Below, one piece after another: positions 45,059 to 56,737 of a DNA stretch of 64,000 nt. Position numbers and translations under genes: made by a program. The DNA comes from Isoetes taiwanensis (taxonomy: Eukaryota > Streptophyta > Lycopodiopsida > Isoetales > Isoetaceae), in contig JAJEKV010000046.1 of assembly GCA_021234155.1 (NCBI GenBank), forward strand, positions 1,480,298 through 1,544,297, written 5' to 3'. Under the pieces are notes generated by a model, which saw only the letters and a program-made list of their open reading frames with translations, was not told the origin of the DNA and did no database searches. Numbering within the stretch: position 1 is the first letter of the stretch; each line of letters opens with the position of its first letter.

Positions 45059-46911
45059 TTGAAGTTGTGAGTATGTTTCTTGATGAGTTGAATATTATTA
45101 TGTTGAAGTATGATGAATTGGTGCAAGATAATTATGTTGGTGATGATAATGCCAGTAGAGTGAGGCTTAGCTTATCTCATATACCTTGAGATTTGCTTAA
45201 GTTCTTGTAGTTAGTTGGTCTTCTGTTTGCCTTGGTTGCGTTGACAAAGTCAACAGGGGCATGCAGCAGCAAGATGTCCATCTTCAAAAGACTATGGTCG
45301 AGAGAAAGGGAAAGACATCCGAGAAGGAAAAAGTTATGCCAACAGGGGCCGAGGAGTAAGAAGGCATGCTGGAATAAATCTTGCACAAGAAGATAAGCAA
45401 GAGGAGAAAGAAGTTGAAGATGAAAATGAAGTAAATTGTGCATTTGCTGTTCTTAACAAAATTGAAGAAGCTAACACTATGTGCGACACACTTGTAGTTG
45501 ATAGTGGAGCTGAGAGATCACTAGTCCACTATACTAATCTACTCAAGAATATCAAGCAAAGCAGCTCAAGAAATATACAAGTAGGGAATGGACACCTACA
45601 TCAATTGAAGGGGTGGTCTGATGCAGCTTACAGACTTGCAAGGGAATATTATTGATGTTGAAAATGTTTTATGTATACCGAGCGTTGTAAAAAAATCTCA
45701 TTTTAGTTAGTCAGTTAGTTGACTTGGGTTATATAGTCAATTTTGACTCCAATGCATGTAAAATCTTTTTGGAAAATGAATTAAAGTTTTTGGCACATCG
45801 ATGTGGAAACTTATTTCAAATGCAAGGCAGGACTTGCTCAAGCATTAATTCAGTAACCATGCATGACTTGGAACTGTGGCATAACAACTTGGGACACACA
45901 AATTGTAATAACATAAGGTTTTTAGCTAAAAGGGATTGGTTCCAATGCAATGGTCTAAAATTGGACAAATTCAAATGTGAGGGATGTATGCTAGAAAAGA
46001 TAAACTGTCATTTGCCAAGGCCAAATATAGGGCCAAAGAAATGCTGGAATTGATCCACACAGATTTATGTGGCCCTTTGAATGTGAGAAGTAGGATCAAC
46101 AAGAGATATTTTATCCCTTTCATTGATGATTACTGCATGAGATGCTCATGTTACTGCCTTAGCAGAAAATCAGAAGCCATTGTAGCATCAAAACATTTTG
46201 TTGCAGAAGCAAAACCACAAACATGCAAAAAAATGAATTGTATTAGGTTAGATTGTGGAGGGGAGTACTTATCAGACAAATTAAAGCATTTTTGTATTTC
46301 AAATGGGATAAAAAGGCAACTAACTTGTAGGTATAGCCCTCAGCAAAATGACGTGGCAGAAAGGAAGAACAGGACAATTATGGATGCAGTAAGAACTATG
46401 ATAAAACATTGTGGCCTAACAAATCACATCTGGAAAGAAGCACAGAAGAGAGCCATTCACATTCAGAACATGCTACCATCAGCAATATTGGAAGATATTG
46501 TACCCCTTAATCTCTGGTCAAATTCTAATGAACTCTACATTATGGAGAGTTCAAAACAGTCAGATGCTTAGCCTACAGCCATGTACCTTCAGAACTTAGA
46601 AAAAAATTGGATGACAAAGCTATAAAGTATAATTGGTTTTCTTGTTGGATATGACACTGAGTCAAAAGGCTTTAGAATTTATGTCCTTAATATTAAAGAG
46701 ATTGTGATAAGATAAGATGTTCAATTTAATGAAGATGTATTGTATAGGACAGGTATCCAGCAAAGAAAGTGGAAAATGGGAAAGCAAAATCAGAGAAAAT
46801 GGTACATTTTTAGGTGGACTTAGATACAAATGATGAATCTGTAGAATCAGGCACTATACAAGTGAGCAGTCCAAATAATGTGGACAATGGATACCACATG
46901 GAAATTGAATA
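45059..46911 (+). pseudogene. copia-2 gag end, protease and integrase
   Basis: Protease motif TLVVDSGAERSLVHYTNLL near 45492. Pre-integrase zinc domain LELWHNNLGHTNCNNIRFLA and CEGCMLEK. The integrase core is open in 45984-46571: LIHTDLCGPLNV, FIPFIDDYCMR, IRLDCGGEYLSDKLKHF, RYSPQQNDVAERKNRT, so the D, D and E positions are kept. It is diverged from copia-1 but related. Frameshifts occur between protease and integrase. Confidence 0.83.
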
Positions 46912-47350
46912 GAAGGAATAGAATAGAATAGAATAGTTTTTTTAACGTCCACAGAGACCAATAGGTCATGGGACCCATACAATGGGCTAGTACAATCATT
47001 ACTACTAGGATTAAAAAACCCCTGCCTCGAAAGGTTTTCAAGGGAAAAACCTTTGCAGTAATGATGATACTAGACAAGCAGAGATAATGACCACCGGGGC
47101 TCATTAATGCGCGGGGCGTTTATCTAGAACCTCAAGTATGTATAATGCCAAGTCATGCACAGATGGTGCTCTGAGAAGTTGTGGAAGCGTGGAATGGAAT
47201 GCTAAGGTCAAGAAATGATTCCGGACTATCTCAAAAGCAGGGCAACTCAGAAGAGTATGGCTTTCATCTTCAATAACGTGAATGGCGGCAAGGCACATAG
47301 TCTCGCTTCTCGCGGCAATTGCGGCCGCTCCCATCTACCTGTCTCAATCC
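46912..47350 (-). mobile_element. 5'-truncated LINE fragment 2
   Basis: In sense it starts at ATTGAGACAGG, encodes a C-terminal zinc-finger-like end of LINE ORF2 (CLAAIHVIEDESHTLLSCP, 47104-47334) and ends GGACGTTAAAAAAC followed by (TATTC)n. acatggaa flanks it near 46896 and 47359, a likely target duplication in copia-2. Confidence 0.75.
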
Positions 47351-48130
47351 ATAAAAATAAACATGGAAGAGTATGGAAGAAACGAATCTGGAAGGAGCAA
47401 AAGGATGGAACATTAGGAACACTCACATGATCAGATATGGCAATTATGGATGATCTTCTGTTGCCAAAATCATATGAAGATGTACTAACTTGTGAAGATA
47501 AAGAAAACTGGATTGATGCAATGCAAGATGAGCTAGTTATTTAGTAGCACCCAAACCTATGAAATTGTTGACTGCCCACCAAATCAGAACATCAAAGGAA
47601 GTAAGTGGCTATTCAAAATCAAGGAAAATGCAGATGGGAGCAAAAGGCATAAAGCCAAGCTTGTGGCACAAGGGTATACACAAAAAAAAGGGAAAAGATT
47701 ATTGTGAAATCTAATCCCCTATTGTTAAATTGATAAGTTTGAGTGTGCTACTCAGCTACTCAGCTTAGCAAATGCAATGGACTTGGAACTTCACCACATG
47801 GACGTGAAGAGTGCATTCTTGAATGCTAAACTAGAAGGTAATGTATTTATGAGACAACCTCCAGGATTTGAGACACAAGAGGGAAAAGTGTGGAAATTGA
47901 ATAGAGCTGTCTATGGATTAAAAACAATCACCAAGGGAATGGTATATGTGTATGGATAATTTCCTTCAAGCACAGGGTTTTGAGAAATTGAAGAATGATG
48001 GAAATTTATATAGGTTTCAATTAGGTGAAAGTTTTTGCATCATAGCCCTTTATGTGGATGACTGCATTATGGTCTCAAACAGTCCAAGTTGCATGCAGAA
48101 ATGTAAAGATATATTAAAGGCAAGGTTTAA
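47351..48130 (+). pseudogene. copia-2 reverse transcriptase, first part
   Basis: Contains HHMDVKSAFLNAKLEGNVFM, QPPGFETQEGKVWKLNRAVY and the catalytic box ALYVDDCIMVSNS, ending KDILKARFK at the LINE insertion. Its continuation (MSDMSELKQFLGIEAV) is at 59122. Confidence 0.85.
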
Positions 48131-48307
48131 GGAAGGAAGGAAGGAAGGAAGTATATTTTAACGTCCACGGAGGCCAAGTGGCCTATGAGACGGTCACAAT
48201 ACAATATATCAAATAGTATCCAAACACAAAAGAAAATCACAAAAGCCCTATACAATGTGTCTCTACCACTGGGACGAAAAACCCCCCATGTGGGAGGAAA
48301 AACCCTT

Positions 48308-48650
48308 TGTTGGGGTCGTCACCACTCACCACACTCGTCACCACTCACCACACTTGTCACCACTCACCACACTCATCATATACCGTATATAGAGTGATAT
48401 ACGCGCATGCACGCGTGCAGGATATTTGCACGTATGCATTGTGGAGCCATTATGATCACAGTATTATCTGAGCAGAGCAGAGAGAAGAACAGAGAGAGAG
48501 AGAGACGGTGTATTGAGAGAGAGCATTTTTCCTTGATCTAGCTATGGAGATGATGATTCTTTGTGTTGTGCATTGCCTTGATCTGATAGATTGAGCTTGG
48601 ATTGTTGGGTTTTTCATCCTTCTTGCAAGGTTAGAGTTCAGGCTCTAACA
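48308..48650 (+). repeat. gypsy-3 5' LTR
   Basis: 343 bp. It starts with a minisatellite of caccactcaccacactcgt units (about three), then a unique part with (ga)n and ttccttgatctagctatgg, ending ctctaaca. Confidence 0.9.
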
Positions 48651-48668
48651 ATTTGGCGACCACGGTGG
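48651..48668 (+). other. gypsy-3 primer-binding site
   Basis: ATTTGGCGACCACGGTGG directly follows the LTR. Non-Met sites of the TGGCGAC type are known in some plant Ty3 lineages; the exact tRNA is not assigned. Confidence 0.6.
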
Positions 48669-48839
48669 CTCGTGCACCATTGATCGGCAAGAATTTCCAT
48701 TGAAAAAGGAGTTGTTACCATTGGTATTGGTGATCGTCGGTAAAGAACGACACCATTGTGAAAGGAGCAATTTCTTGTGTGAAGGGGATTTTGCCGTAAT
48801 TGATTTGTGGAGTAAAATTTGACAAGGGGAGCATAGTTT

Positions 48840-50500
48840 TATGCCCAAGAGAAGTAAGAAGGATATCCCACTAAGCTCTATCATCGTAACAAGAAGGGGA
48901 CGGTGAGTCAATCTTTGGGCTCAAAATTGCATCAAGATTCAATTTCGTTTTCAGATTTGGGAGCAGATCTGGGGTCTAGTTCTCAGATCCAGGAGGTTTT
49001 GATTCCATTTACCGATCTAGAAGGTAATCCAATTTCGTTTTTCAAATTGAAGGGAGATTCAATTTCGTTTTCCAATTTCAAGAAACCCAAGAGGAGGCGA
49101 GAGATGGCTGCATTACCACCTATGGTATGGGGTTTTGGACAATGGGCATTCCAAAGTTTGATGATCCGGTGGATGGGATCCTTTGAAGCATATTGTGAAG
49201 TTTGAGAGGTATTACCCGGCAATGTAAGTTAAGCTGCTGATTACTTGCTTTGGTTTCATAGTTCTTTGCAAGATTCGAGGTGGAGGAATGGGCACAAACC
49301 CCACCCGGATACCATGACATATCGAGGAATTAAAGGAAGCTTTCATTGCTAATTATCAAGAAGTCCATGGTAAGGATAAGACTATGGAAAGGTGGACCAA
49401 TTTCACACAAAAGGAAGATGAATCAATTAGAGAGTATAATCAGAGGTATATTGCGGTTCTCAAAGCCGTGGTTCATTGGAAGATTGCAAGGAGTGATGAA
49501 ATAGATATCAATGGTATGTGAAGGGGCTGAAACGAAGCTATTGCTCATAAGGTGAAGGCTAAACCTACTACAACTTTGTTAGAGGCACAAAAGTATGCTC
49601 TCAAGGCTGAAGATAAGTTGGGATATATTCATGAAGTTCTTTGCTCGAGCATAAAAGCAGGAGAGGATATTGCAGCCAAGATTTCTAAGCTCACAATTGG
49701 TGAGAAGCCAAGGGAGGGTGCGGTTTATTACTTGTGAGTATTGTGGGTCTATTGGACATTCTGATACTACATGTAGATTGCTGAAATTCTGCTCAAGATG
49801 CCAAATCAAGGGCCATAATGATCAAGAATGTAGGGAGAAGAGATTCTTTGAGAGGGCCAATCCGGTATTTGCTGTTATGCAACAAGCACCATCTATTCCT
49901 ATTCAACCAATGCAGGCAGCACCTATCATACCACAAGTTCCGATGATGCCACAAGCTCCAATTGCCCAACAAGTTCCAATGAGTTCCACACCAATGGTGC
50001 AGCCAAAACAAGGATGGTATCCAAGTAAGGCTCATTTATATTGCAAGTTATGTGATAAATTCAAGCATGATGAGACTACTTGTTGGAAAATCCATGGGAA
50101 ACCGAATGGGCAACCAACAAGTATCCACCAAAGCAGCAAGTGTTTGAATCGGTACCTCTTCCTAATGATGATGTTGCGATTCAAGATGCAAAGTACATTG
50201 ATAATCCTCAAGTTAAGGCTCTTATTGAGGAACTTAAGAAGCAAGAGAAGGCAAAATCAGTAGTAAATTGTGGATTTGTTGAGGTGGAGCATGACCCATT
50301 TCAGCAAGAAGAAGAGATTGGAGAAGTAAATGCGGTTACAAGATCACAAAAGGTGGTGCAAGAACCAAGAGTAGTGCCAATTGTGGAGAAGACTAAGACC
50401 TCTTTTCCAAAGGCTTTGAAGGAACAAACTTTGAAGGTGTCGACACCTAAGAAGGTGCAATTCAATGTCTTTGCCTGTAAACAGTTTGATCTATAGAAGA
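48840..50500 (+). pseudogene. gypsy-3 gag with three CCHC zinc knuckles
   Basis: Capsid-like patches between 49100 and 49735 (REYNQRYIAVLKAVVHWKI, LLEAQKYALKAEDKLGYI). Then an open frame (49670-50263) with CEYCGSIGHSDTTC, CSRCQIKGHNDQEC and CKLCDKFKHDETTC, three C-x2-C-x4-H-x4-C knuckles, the last two separated by a Pro/Gln/Met-rich linker. Such knuckles bind the RNA genome. The upstream region has stops. Confidence 0.78.
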
Positions 50501-51590
50501 AAATCAGCCCATAATGATGCCTCCTATAGTGGATGAGGAAGTTCAAAATGAAGATGATGTGATCAGCCAAGTTTTGGCCACTAAAGTTACACTTACTTTG
50601 GAGCAATTGATGCATTATTCTCCAAATTTGTTGCAAGAGTTAGGGGGAAGAACAAAATCAGAAATTTCAGTCCAACAAATCATATCAAATGATATCGACA
50701 AAGGGAGAATGGAGCCACCAGCCCAGGCAATCCAAGGATCACAGGCCATTTCTTTTTGTGATGTGAGTATTAATGGATATCTAATCAAAGAGGCCAACAT
50801 AGATACCTGATGGAGTGAATGTAATGCCTTACCATATAATGCTTCAAGTTGGATTGAAAATGATGGAACCAACAACTATGATGCTCAAAGCATTCAATCA
50901 AATGAAGGTGCAGCCTATGAGAGTCATAAGAAATGTCTTATGCAAGGTCTATGAGGTGGAAGCAATCTTGGATTTCATGGTTTTGAAATTTCGGAGAGTG
51001 TGCATTTGAAACTTATACTTTGTTCTTGAGTCGTACATGGTTAGATGCCGTACAAGCTGAGACTTCATGGAGGAAGCGTGAAATGAATATCTTTCAAAGG
51101 GGAACACAAGGTTACTATAGATCATCCTCGAAATCAGCCAAAAGGTACCTTTCTTTGCAATCCTTCTTTGAGCAGCCCGCAGTTAGAACTCAATGAAAGA
51201 GAATGCTATGGTGTCGAGGCAGCAAGGTCTTAGTTGTTTTCATGTCTTGGAAGTGGGTGATAAGGAAGATAAGACTTTGTACAAGTGGTTAAAAGGTACC
51301 CAAATTTCAGAAATATGTCATTTGTGACAGCAAGTTGCGAGATAAGTATATCCAAAGACTTGAAAGTATTGGTGAAGGTGAGTTACAAGAGACTCTTGTA
51401 AACATGAAGGAGGAGTCCATTCAAAGACCCATTGATGACACTTTATTTCACCCAAGGTATTGATCTAGATCAAGTAGAGATGCTGATTTTGACATCAAGC
51501 ATGGATGGGTAAAAGTAAATCAGCCCACTATACAAGTACAAGAAGCTTGGTGGCATCGCACATTACGGAGGATGAGGTAAATCAGATCAG
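50501..51590 (+). pseudogene. gypsy-3 protease region
   Basis: CDVSINGYLIKEANIDT is followed, after a one-base shift, by GVNVMPYHIML near 50818. This resembles the D-T/G-G..vNVMP active site of plant Ty3 proteases. The rest to 51590 is a degenerate linker to RT. Confidence 0.6.
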
Positions 51591-51592
51591 TC

Positions 51593-51775
51593 CATATTCA
51601 CCACGGTCATTCGATCACCACATGCACCAAATTCATCACAATCATCACATCCACCACATCCATTCACAGTCACCACCATCATCACGCACCACATTCATCA
51701 CTTTGTCACCACATTCACCACAATCACCACATTCACCACATTCGTCACCACACTCACCACCTTCATTCTGATCAC
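51593..51775 (+). repeat. CAC-rich minisatellite in gypsy-3 pol
   Basis: Degenerate repeats of caccacattcatcac and tcaccacattcaccac. They read as His/Ser/Pro-rich protein in one open frame. Composition and word order resemble the LTR minisatellite of the same element. Confidence 0.75.
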
Positions 51776-51849
51776 CACATTCGGTCAAGAACATTAATAT
51801 TTCTCAAGGAAATCAAGAAGAATTGGTTACTATTGGAGGCGATCTTACT

Positions 51850-53240
51850 CAAGAGGAGAAGCGTGATTTGATATCTTTGTTAAGAGAATTCAGGGATGTT
51901 TTGGCAAGAAATTACAAAGAATTGAAAGGCATTCCAGGAGGTTGTGGTTCATACCATTGATTTGAAACAAGGATCAAAAACCAGTCCAACAAGCTCAAAG
52001 GAGAATGAGTCCGACCATAGAGGAGCAAGTAAAGGTTGAAGTCGGGGGAAGCTTTTGAGGCGGGATTTATTGTACCGATTGCCAAATTCAGATTGGATCA
52101 GTTCTATCGTACCCGATTGAGAAAGCCAAATAACTCAATCCAAAGTATGCATTGATTACAGGGGATCTCAATAAAGCTACCAAAGAGATCATTTTCCTAC
52201 ACCATTCATAGACACTTTATTGGATATTGTTGCGGGAAATCAGGCCTATTCTTTCTTGGATGGTTACTCGGGATATAATCAGATCCAAATCTATCCACCA
52301 TCAAGCAATGACGGCTTTTTCGAACACCTTTTGGCATCTATGCTTACAAGGTATTACCTTTTGGCCTTACAAATGCTCCAGCCACATTTCAATGAGCTAT
52401 GACATATGCTTTTCATGATATTTTAGATTTTTGAGAGTCTTTATAGATGACTTAGCGGTATTTTCTAATCCAAGAAGGGATCACTTGGATCATCTCCTAG
52501 AAAAAGTTCTTGAAAGATGCCTGTATGGCATAAGTTTGAATCCTGCTAAGTGTATTTTCTTCACTAGAGCGGGAAAATTATTGGGCAATTGTGTTTCAGA
52601 AAAGGGGTTACAAGTGGATCATGGTAAGATTGCAGCCTTGGAGAAGGTGAAACCACCTACAAATGTATCACAAGTGAGAAGCTTATATGGTCAACTCAGT
52701 TTTAGTAGGAGGTATTTGCACAATTTTGCTAAAGTCACCCGACCACTTGTGGATTGTATGGAAGCAAGGGCAGAATTTTAGATGGAAGGAAGGCGCTCAA
52801 GAAGCATTTGAATGGTGCCTTGGACAATTGAAAGAGAGGACTTTGCTGATTCCTCCAAGAATGAGTGAGCCATTTCATTTATTCTTTACAGTTTGGGAGC
52901 AAGCTGTGGCTGTCACACTATGTCGGAAAAATCAGCAAAAGCATTATGATGTGAATTACTATGCTAGCAGGTGTTAACTCCACAAGAAGAAATGGACTCA
53001 TGTGGAGCATCTTGGGATTAGCATTGAAGTGGGCCTTGAACAAATTTAGACATTATCTTCTTCCTTCACAATGGAATTCAAACAAATGTACAATATGTTT
53101 ACATTCATATGGATGTGAACCCATTGCCATGCATTTACAACAAAGACTATCCAAGATCCTAAGTTTACAAGATGGGCTCTTATCATACAAGAATTTGAGT
53201 TGAAGTATGTTAAGATGGCTCAAGGAGCTCATAATCAAGT
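51850..53240 (+). pseudogene. gypsy-3 reverse transcriptase and RNase H
   Basis: RT patches: RRMSPTIEEQVKVE near 52000, AYSFLDGYSGYNQIQIYPP (52220-52310), catalytic box RVFIDDLAVFSNP near 52435, LNPAKCIFFTRAGKLLG near 52538 and a linker SQVRSLYGQLSFSRRYL. RNase H patches run 52780-53240 (WKEGAQEAFEWCL, KFRHYLLPSQWN). FIDD stands for the usual YxDD. Confidence 0.8.
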
Positions 53241-53337
53241 GCCTATTTGAGTAGTGGTGCTGAAATAGAAGAGGAAACCAGCAAGTAGCATTTCAGAATA
53301 ATGGAGTATTACAAGGGTTCATTGAGACCGTCGATCT

Positions 53338-54736
53338 TTGGTATGCCAATATATACTGGTATTTACAAGATGGACTTATCCTTCATCATTTTCAAAGCAA
53401 CAAAAGCATGCTCTTAGAGTACAAGCATTTGGTTATGTGGTGCATGAGGCTATTCTTTATAAGAGGACTATGGAAGGTCTCTTATTAAGGTGTGTTGCTG
53501 GTCAGCAAACTCATGATTTGTTGCGACAAGCACATGATTGTCGAGGGGCATTTTGCAGCGGAACCACGGCTAGGAAGATCCTTCATTGGGGATATTATTG
53601 GCCAACTCTTTACAAGGATACTAGAGACTTTGTTAGCAAATGTGAGAAGTGTCAAAGGCATAAACAATTGGCCAGGGACACAATAATATGCCATTCCATC
53701 CTATTTTGAGTGTTGGTCCATTTCATATGTGGGGATTGGATTACATTGGGCCTATCAATCCTCTATCTTCCAAAGGCCATAAGTATATCTTGGCAGCCAC
53801 ATGCATGTTCTGAAGTGGGTAGAAGCAATTCCAAAGAAAAGCATGCTTCTGAGAAAATACCACGATAAGCTTTCTTTATCACAATTTGATTTCTCGGTTT
53901 GGTGTTCCAACCATTCTTTTTGTCGTCGGGAACTCATTTCATGGGGAAAGTAGTAGCTCGAGTTAGCGAGGAAAAGATTGGTGTTCAACATGTACAAGCT
54001 TCGCTTATTATCCACCGGGGGCAATGGGCGAAATTTTGGGTCTACTAACAAAATTAAAGCTATCTTGGCCAAAACAGTGAAGGATAATCAAAGAAATTGG
54101 CATGAAGCCTTGACAGGTGCCTTATGGAGTTTGGTGTACTTACAAGTTAGCTACTGGATTTACACCATTTGAGTTGGTTTATGGAGCGTAGGCTGTGATG
54201 CCTATTCATTTGGACATTCCTTTGTGTTCATTTGTGGAGCTACCTTATTATGAGAACTTGGGAGCAGTGTTGTCACGTACTTAGTGATTAATGCTTATAT
54301 TTGCAAGACGTCTTCAAAATCTTGTACCTTTTATGTACTTTAGAGTTTTTAGCACGTTATGTCACGTTTGCCATGTGTTGTTTTGTTTTATGTATAATGC
54401 GTCTGATGCGTTACGTCTGGAAAAAATATAAAGTTCTTTATGTAAATTTTGCAAATTTGCACTTGAGGTTAGACTTTTTTGAGGATTTTCTATAAGATCT
54501 GAACTATAAGGAGTTGGTTAAGAGATCTGGCTGGTCAAATAAGAACCCACAATTAAAAATTCATGTAAATGGATTGAAATTAGTACTAAAGCAAAAAAAT
54601 ATAAGCACAAAAATATTACCTGCTCTTTGTCGAAGACTACAAGAGCTAGAAACATACAATTAGAGTTTTTTTAGCCTTGAAATTGACATTAGACATTAGG
54701 GAGGCATAAAATTGTCTTGAGGATATGATTTAAGCT

Positions 54737-54777
<41 letters not shown>

Positions 54778-55330
54778 CCCTACACTTTAGAGGTACAAGA
54801 CGTACTGTACACTACCCAAGGTACTATAAGTACAAAATCGTAGTGTACGGGTACTTAAACAACACTGCTTGGGAGAAGTTCCAACTCCAAATCAAGTGCA
54901 TAATAGGATGGATGATTTGCTGCAATTGCAAGAGATGAGACAAGAAGCAGCAGATTTCAATATGAGGCATAAACAGAAAGTAAAGCTTATCAAAGATAAG
55001 TTACAGGTTGTCAATCCATTTGAGGAAGGCCAATTGGTGTTGTGCAGGACCACTAAGAAGCATCTATCCAAATTTCAAAGCCCATGGGAAGGCCATTTCG
55101 ATTGATAAAGAGTACCAGTGGGGCTTTCTACTTGATGACTCGGAAGGGGAATTGTTGCCTAATCCTTAAAATGGCAAAAGGATCTCTGGGCCTTATTTTG
55201 AAAGAGAAGTGCTATTCTAAGAAATTCAGATTTGGCATAGCTCCAATTACAGAGAATTTGTGGAGAACTTTTGGGTTACAGCAGGTCATTTTTCTGTAAA
55301 AACCGGTGGTGACAGTTTTATAATACACAA
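53338..55330 (+). pseudogene. gypsy-3 integrase, interrupted by a hAT MITE
   Basis: Zinc-binding part LLRCVAGQQTHDLLRQAHD and KCEKCQRHKQLA (53338-53709). The core starts WGLDYIGPINPLSS near 53733; TGFTPFELVYGA is near 54148. After the MITE the frame resumes at 54868 (GEVPTPNQVHNRMDDLLQLQ), ending in a C-terminal module KFQSPWEGHF and STSGAFYL. Frameshifts disable it. Confidence 0.78.
54265..54867. mobile_element. hAT-type MITE in gypsy-3 integrase
   Basis: 603 bp, ends cagtgttgt and acaacactg (exact inverted repeats), 8-bp duplication cttgggag at 54257-54264 and 54868-54875. Known: CA-G-type short TIRs with 8-bp duplications mark hAT elements. It contains a run of about 33 A near 54739-54772 and no transposase. 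Confidence 0.88.
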
Positions 55331-55607
55331 TCTATCCTACATCAAAAGATGTATTTCGGCGATACGAATCCAACGAGCTATGGTGCAGGTCAAACGGAGG
55401 TATGGAACTCAAGATATCAGCTTTCAAAGTTTGCCCACGATTCTGAGGCTCTGTTTCGTCACTGTCATTTTGGACCAGTTTGTTTGTATCAGTCTTTGAG
55501 AAGGGTGTAAATGGGTCATTTGGGGATATGTCCCAAGGACCATATGAGTTTGTTTTGTTGTGGGTTCTCCGCCACGGAGTGGCACATTTTCCCACTGTGG
55601 TCGCCAC

Positions 55608-55984
55608 TGTTGGGGTCGTCACCACTCACCACACTTTCGTCACCACTCACCACATTCGTCACCACTCACACCACACTTTCGTCACCACTCACCACACTTG
55701 TCACCACTCACCACACTCATCATATATCGTATAGAGTGATATCTTGCGCATGCACGTGCGGGATATTTACGCGTATGCATTGTGGAGCCATTATGATCGC
55801 GGTATTATCACGGCGGTGAGAGAAGAACAGAGAGAGAGACGGTGTATTGAGAGAGAGCATTTTTCCTTGATCTAGCTATGGAGATGATGATTCTTTGTGT
55901 TGTGCATTGCCTTGATCTGATAGATTGAGCTTGGATTGTTGGGTTTTTCATCCTTCTTGCAAGGTTAGAGTTCAGACTCTAACA
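55608..55984 (+). repeat. gypsy-3 3' LTR
   Basis: 377 bp, 34 bp longer than the 5' LTR because its minisatellite has about two more units (caccactcaccacactttcgt). The remainder is nearly the same. Confidence 0.9.
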
Positions 55985-55989
55985 CCCTT

Positions 55990-56500
55990 GTAGTAGTATG
56001 TTCAAATTCCTATCGAAGCTCAAATTCCCTGTGCTGTGAGGGACTCTCTGATGGTGGAGACTTGCAGAATGTAGGGCCGCGAGCGTGCAACCATTGGCAC
56101 AACCCGACAATTGATGAATTGCTATCTCGAACATCCGAGATCGGGCATGGCTGCTTTCAGATGTGTGCATATGCCCGAACCTCTCGTAGAGCATGGTGTT
56201 CATCTTCTACTATCTCATGCGGCAACAGCGGCATAATCTCTCATCTTTGGGGATTCTCTGCCCTCCATCCGGTACCCGTATTTTGTCTCAATCGAGATGG
56301 TGGGACCCCTGTCCTCATTGCAGCTATGGCTCTCCGTTTCTTGGTAGAGATGTGTGCCTTCAAATATTGGTGTGGGCCATGTTCGGCGGACGGATTAACA
56401 CGTGTGTGGTAGTGCTCTGTTTTGGGCTTTGCAAGAGTGAGCACATATCCAGAGGCGACAAAGCTCATTCAAATGCAGACTCTTGTTAGGTTTATCGATA
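55990..56500 (-). pseudogene. LINE ORF2 C-terminal zinc-finger-like region
   Basis: In shifted minus-strand frames the words RLRQNTGTGWR, VEDEHHALREVRAYAHI and related patches align with the IETG..EDESHTLLSCP end found in LINE fragment 2. This is the C-terminal domain common after LINE RTs. Frameshifts are frequent. Confidence 0.6.
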
Positions 56501-56737
56501 AGATAATAGCCATAATTTGTTGATAGTCCATGGACCATCTTGCGATCCACCCCTTACAATGCTCTGCCACACTCTCGCCAACCGTTGTGGCCCTTGAAAT
56601 ACGAGAGCTGGAGACACCTTTGTGCATCCATTCTGCCAACCTTATGGAAATACACAAGGTGCCTGCTCATAGAATGTTGGGGGCCAAAACCCGGCCTCAT
56701 ACAAAGCAAAATCGGATAAGGCAGGTGTCCTTGGCCT

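Larger units (their letters stand above)
48308..55984 (+). mobile_element. gypsy-3: complete Ty3 element inside the LINE
   Basis: LTRs 48308-48650 and 55608-55984, ends TGTTGGGG and CTCTAACA, duplication ccctt (48303-48307 and 55985-55989). The primer site after the LTR reads TTTGGCGACCACGG, unlike the tRNA-Met site of the other elements. Gag with zinc knuckles, protease, RT, RNase H and integrase follow in Ty3 order. Pol is disrupted by stops and by a hAT MITE. Confidence 0.9.

Noticed and set aside
51593-51775. A metal-binding His-rich protein domain
   Set aside because: The His-rich reading comes from a CAC minisatellite within a dead pol.
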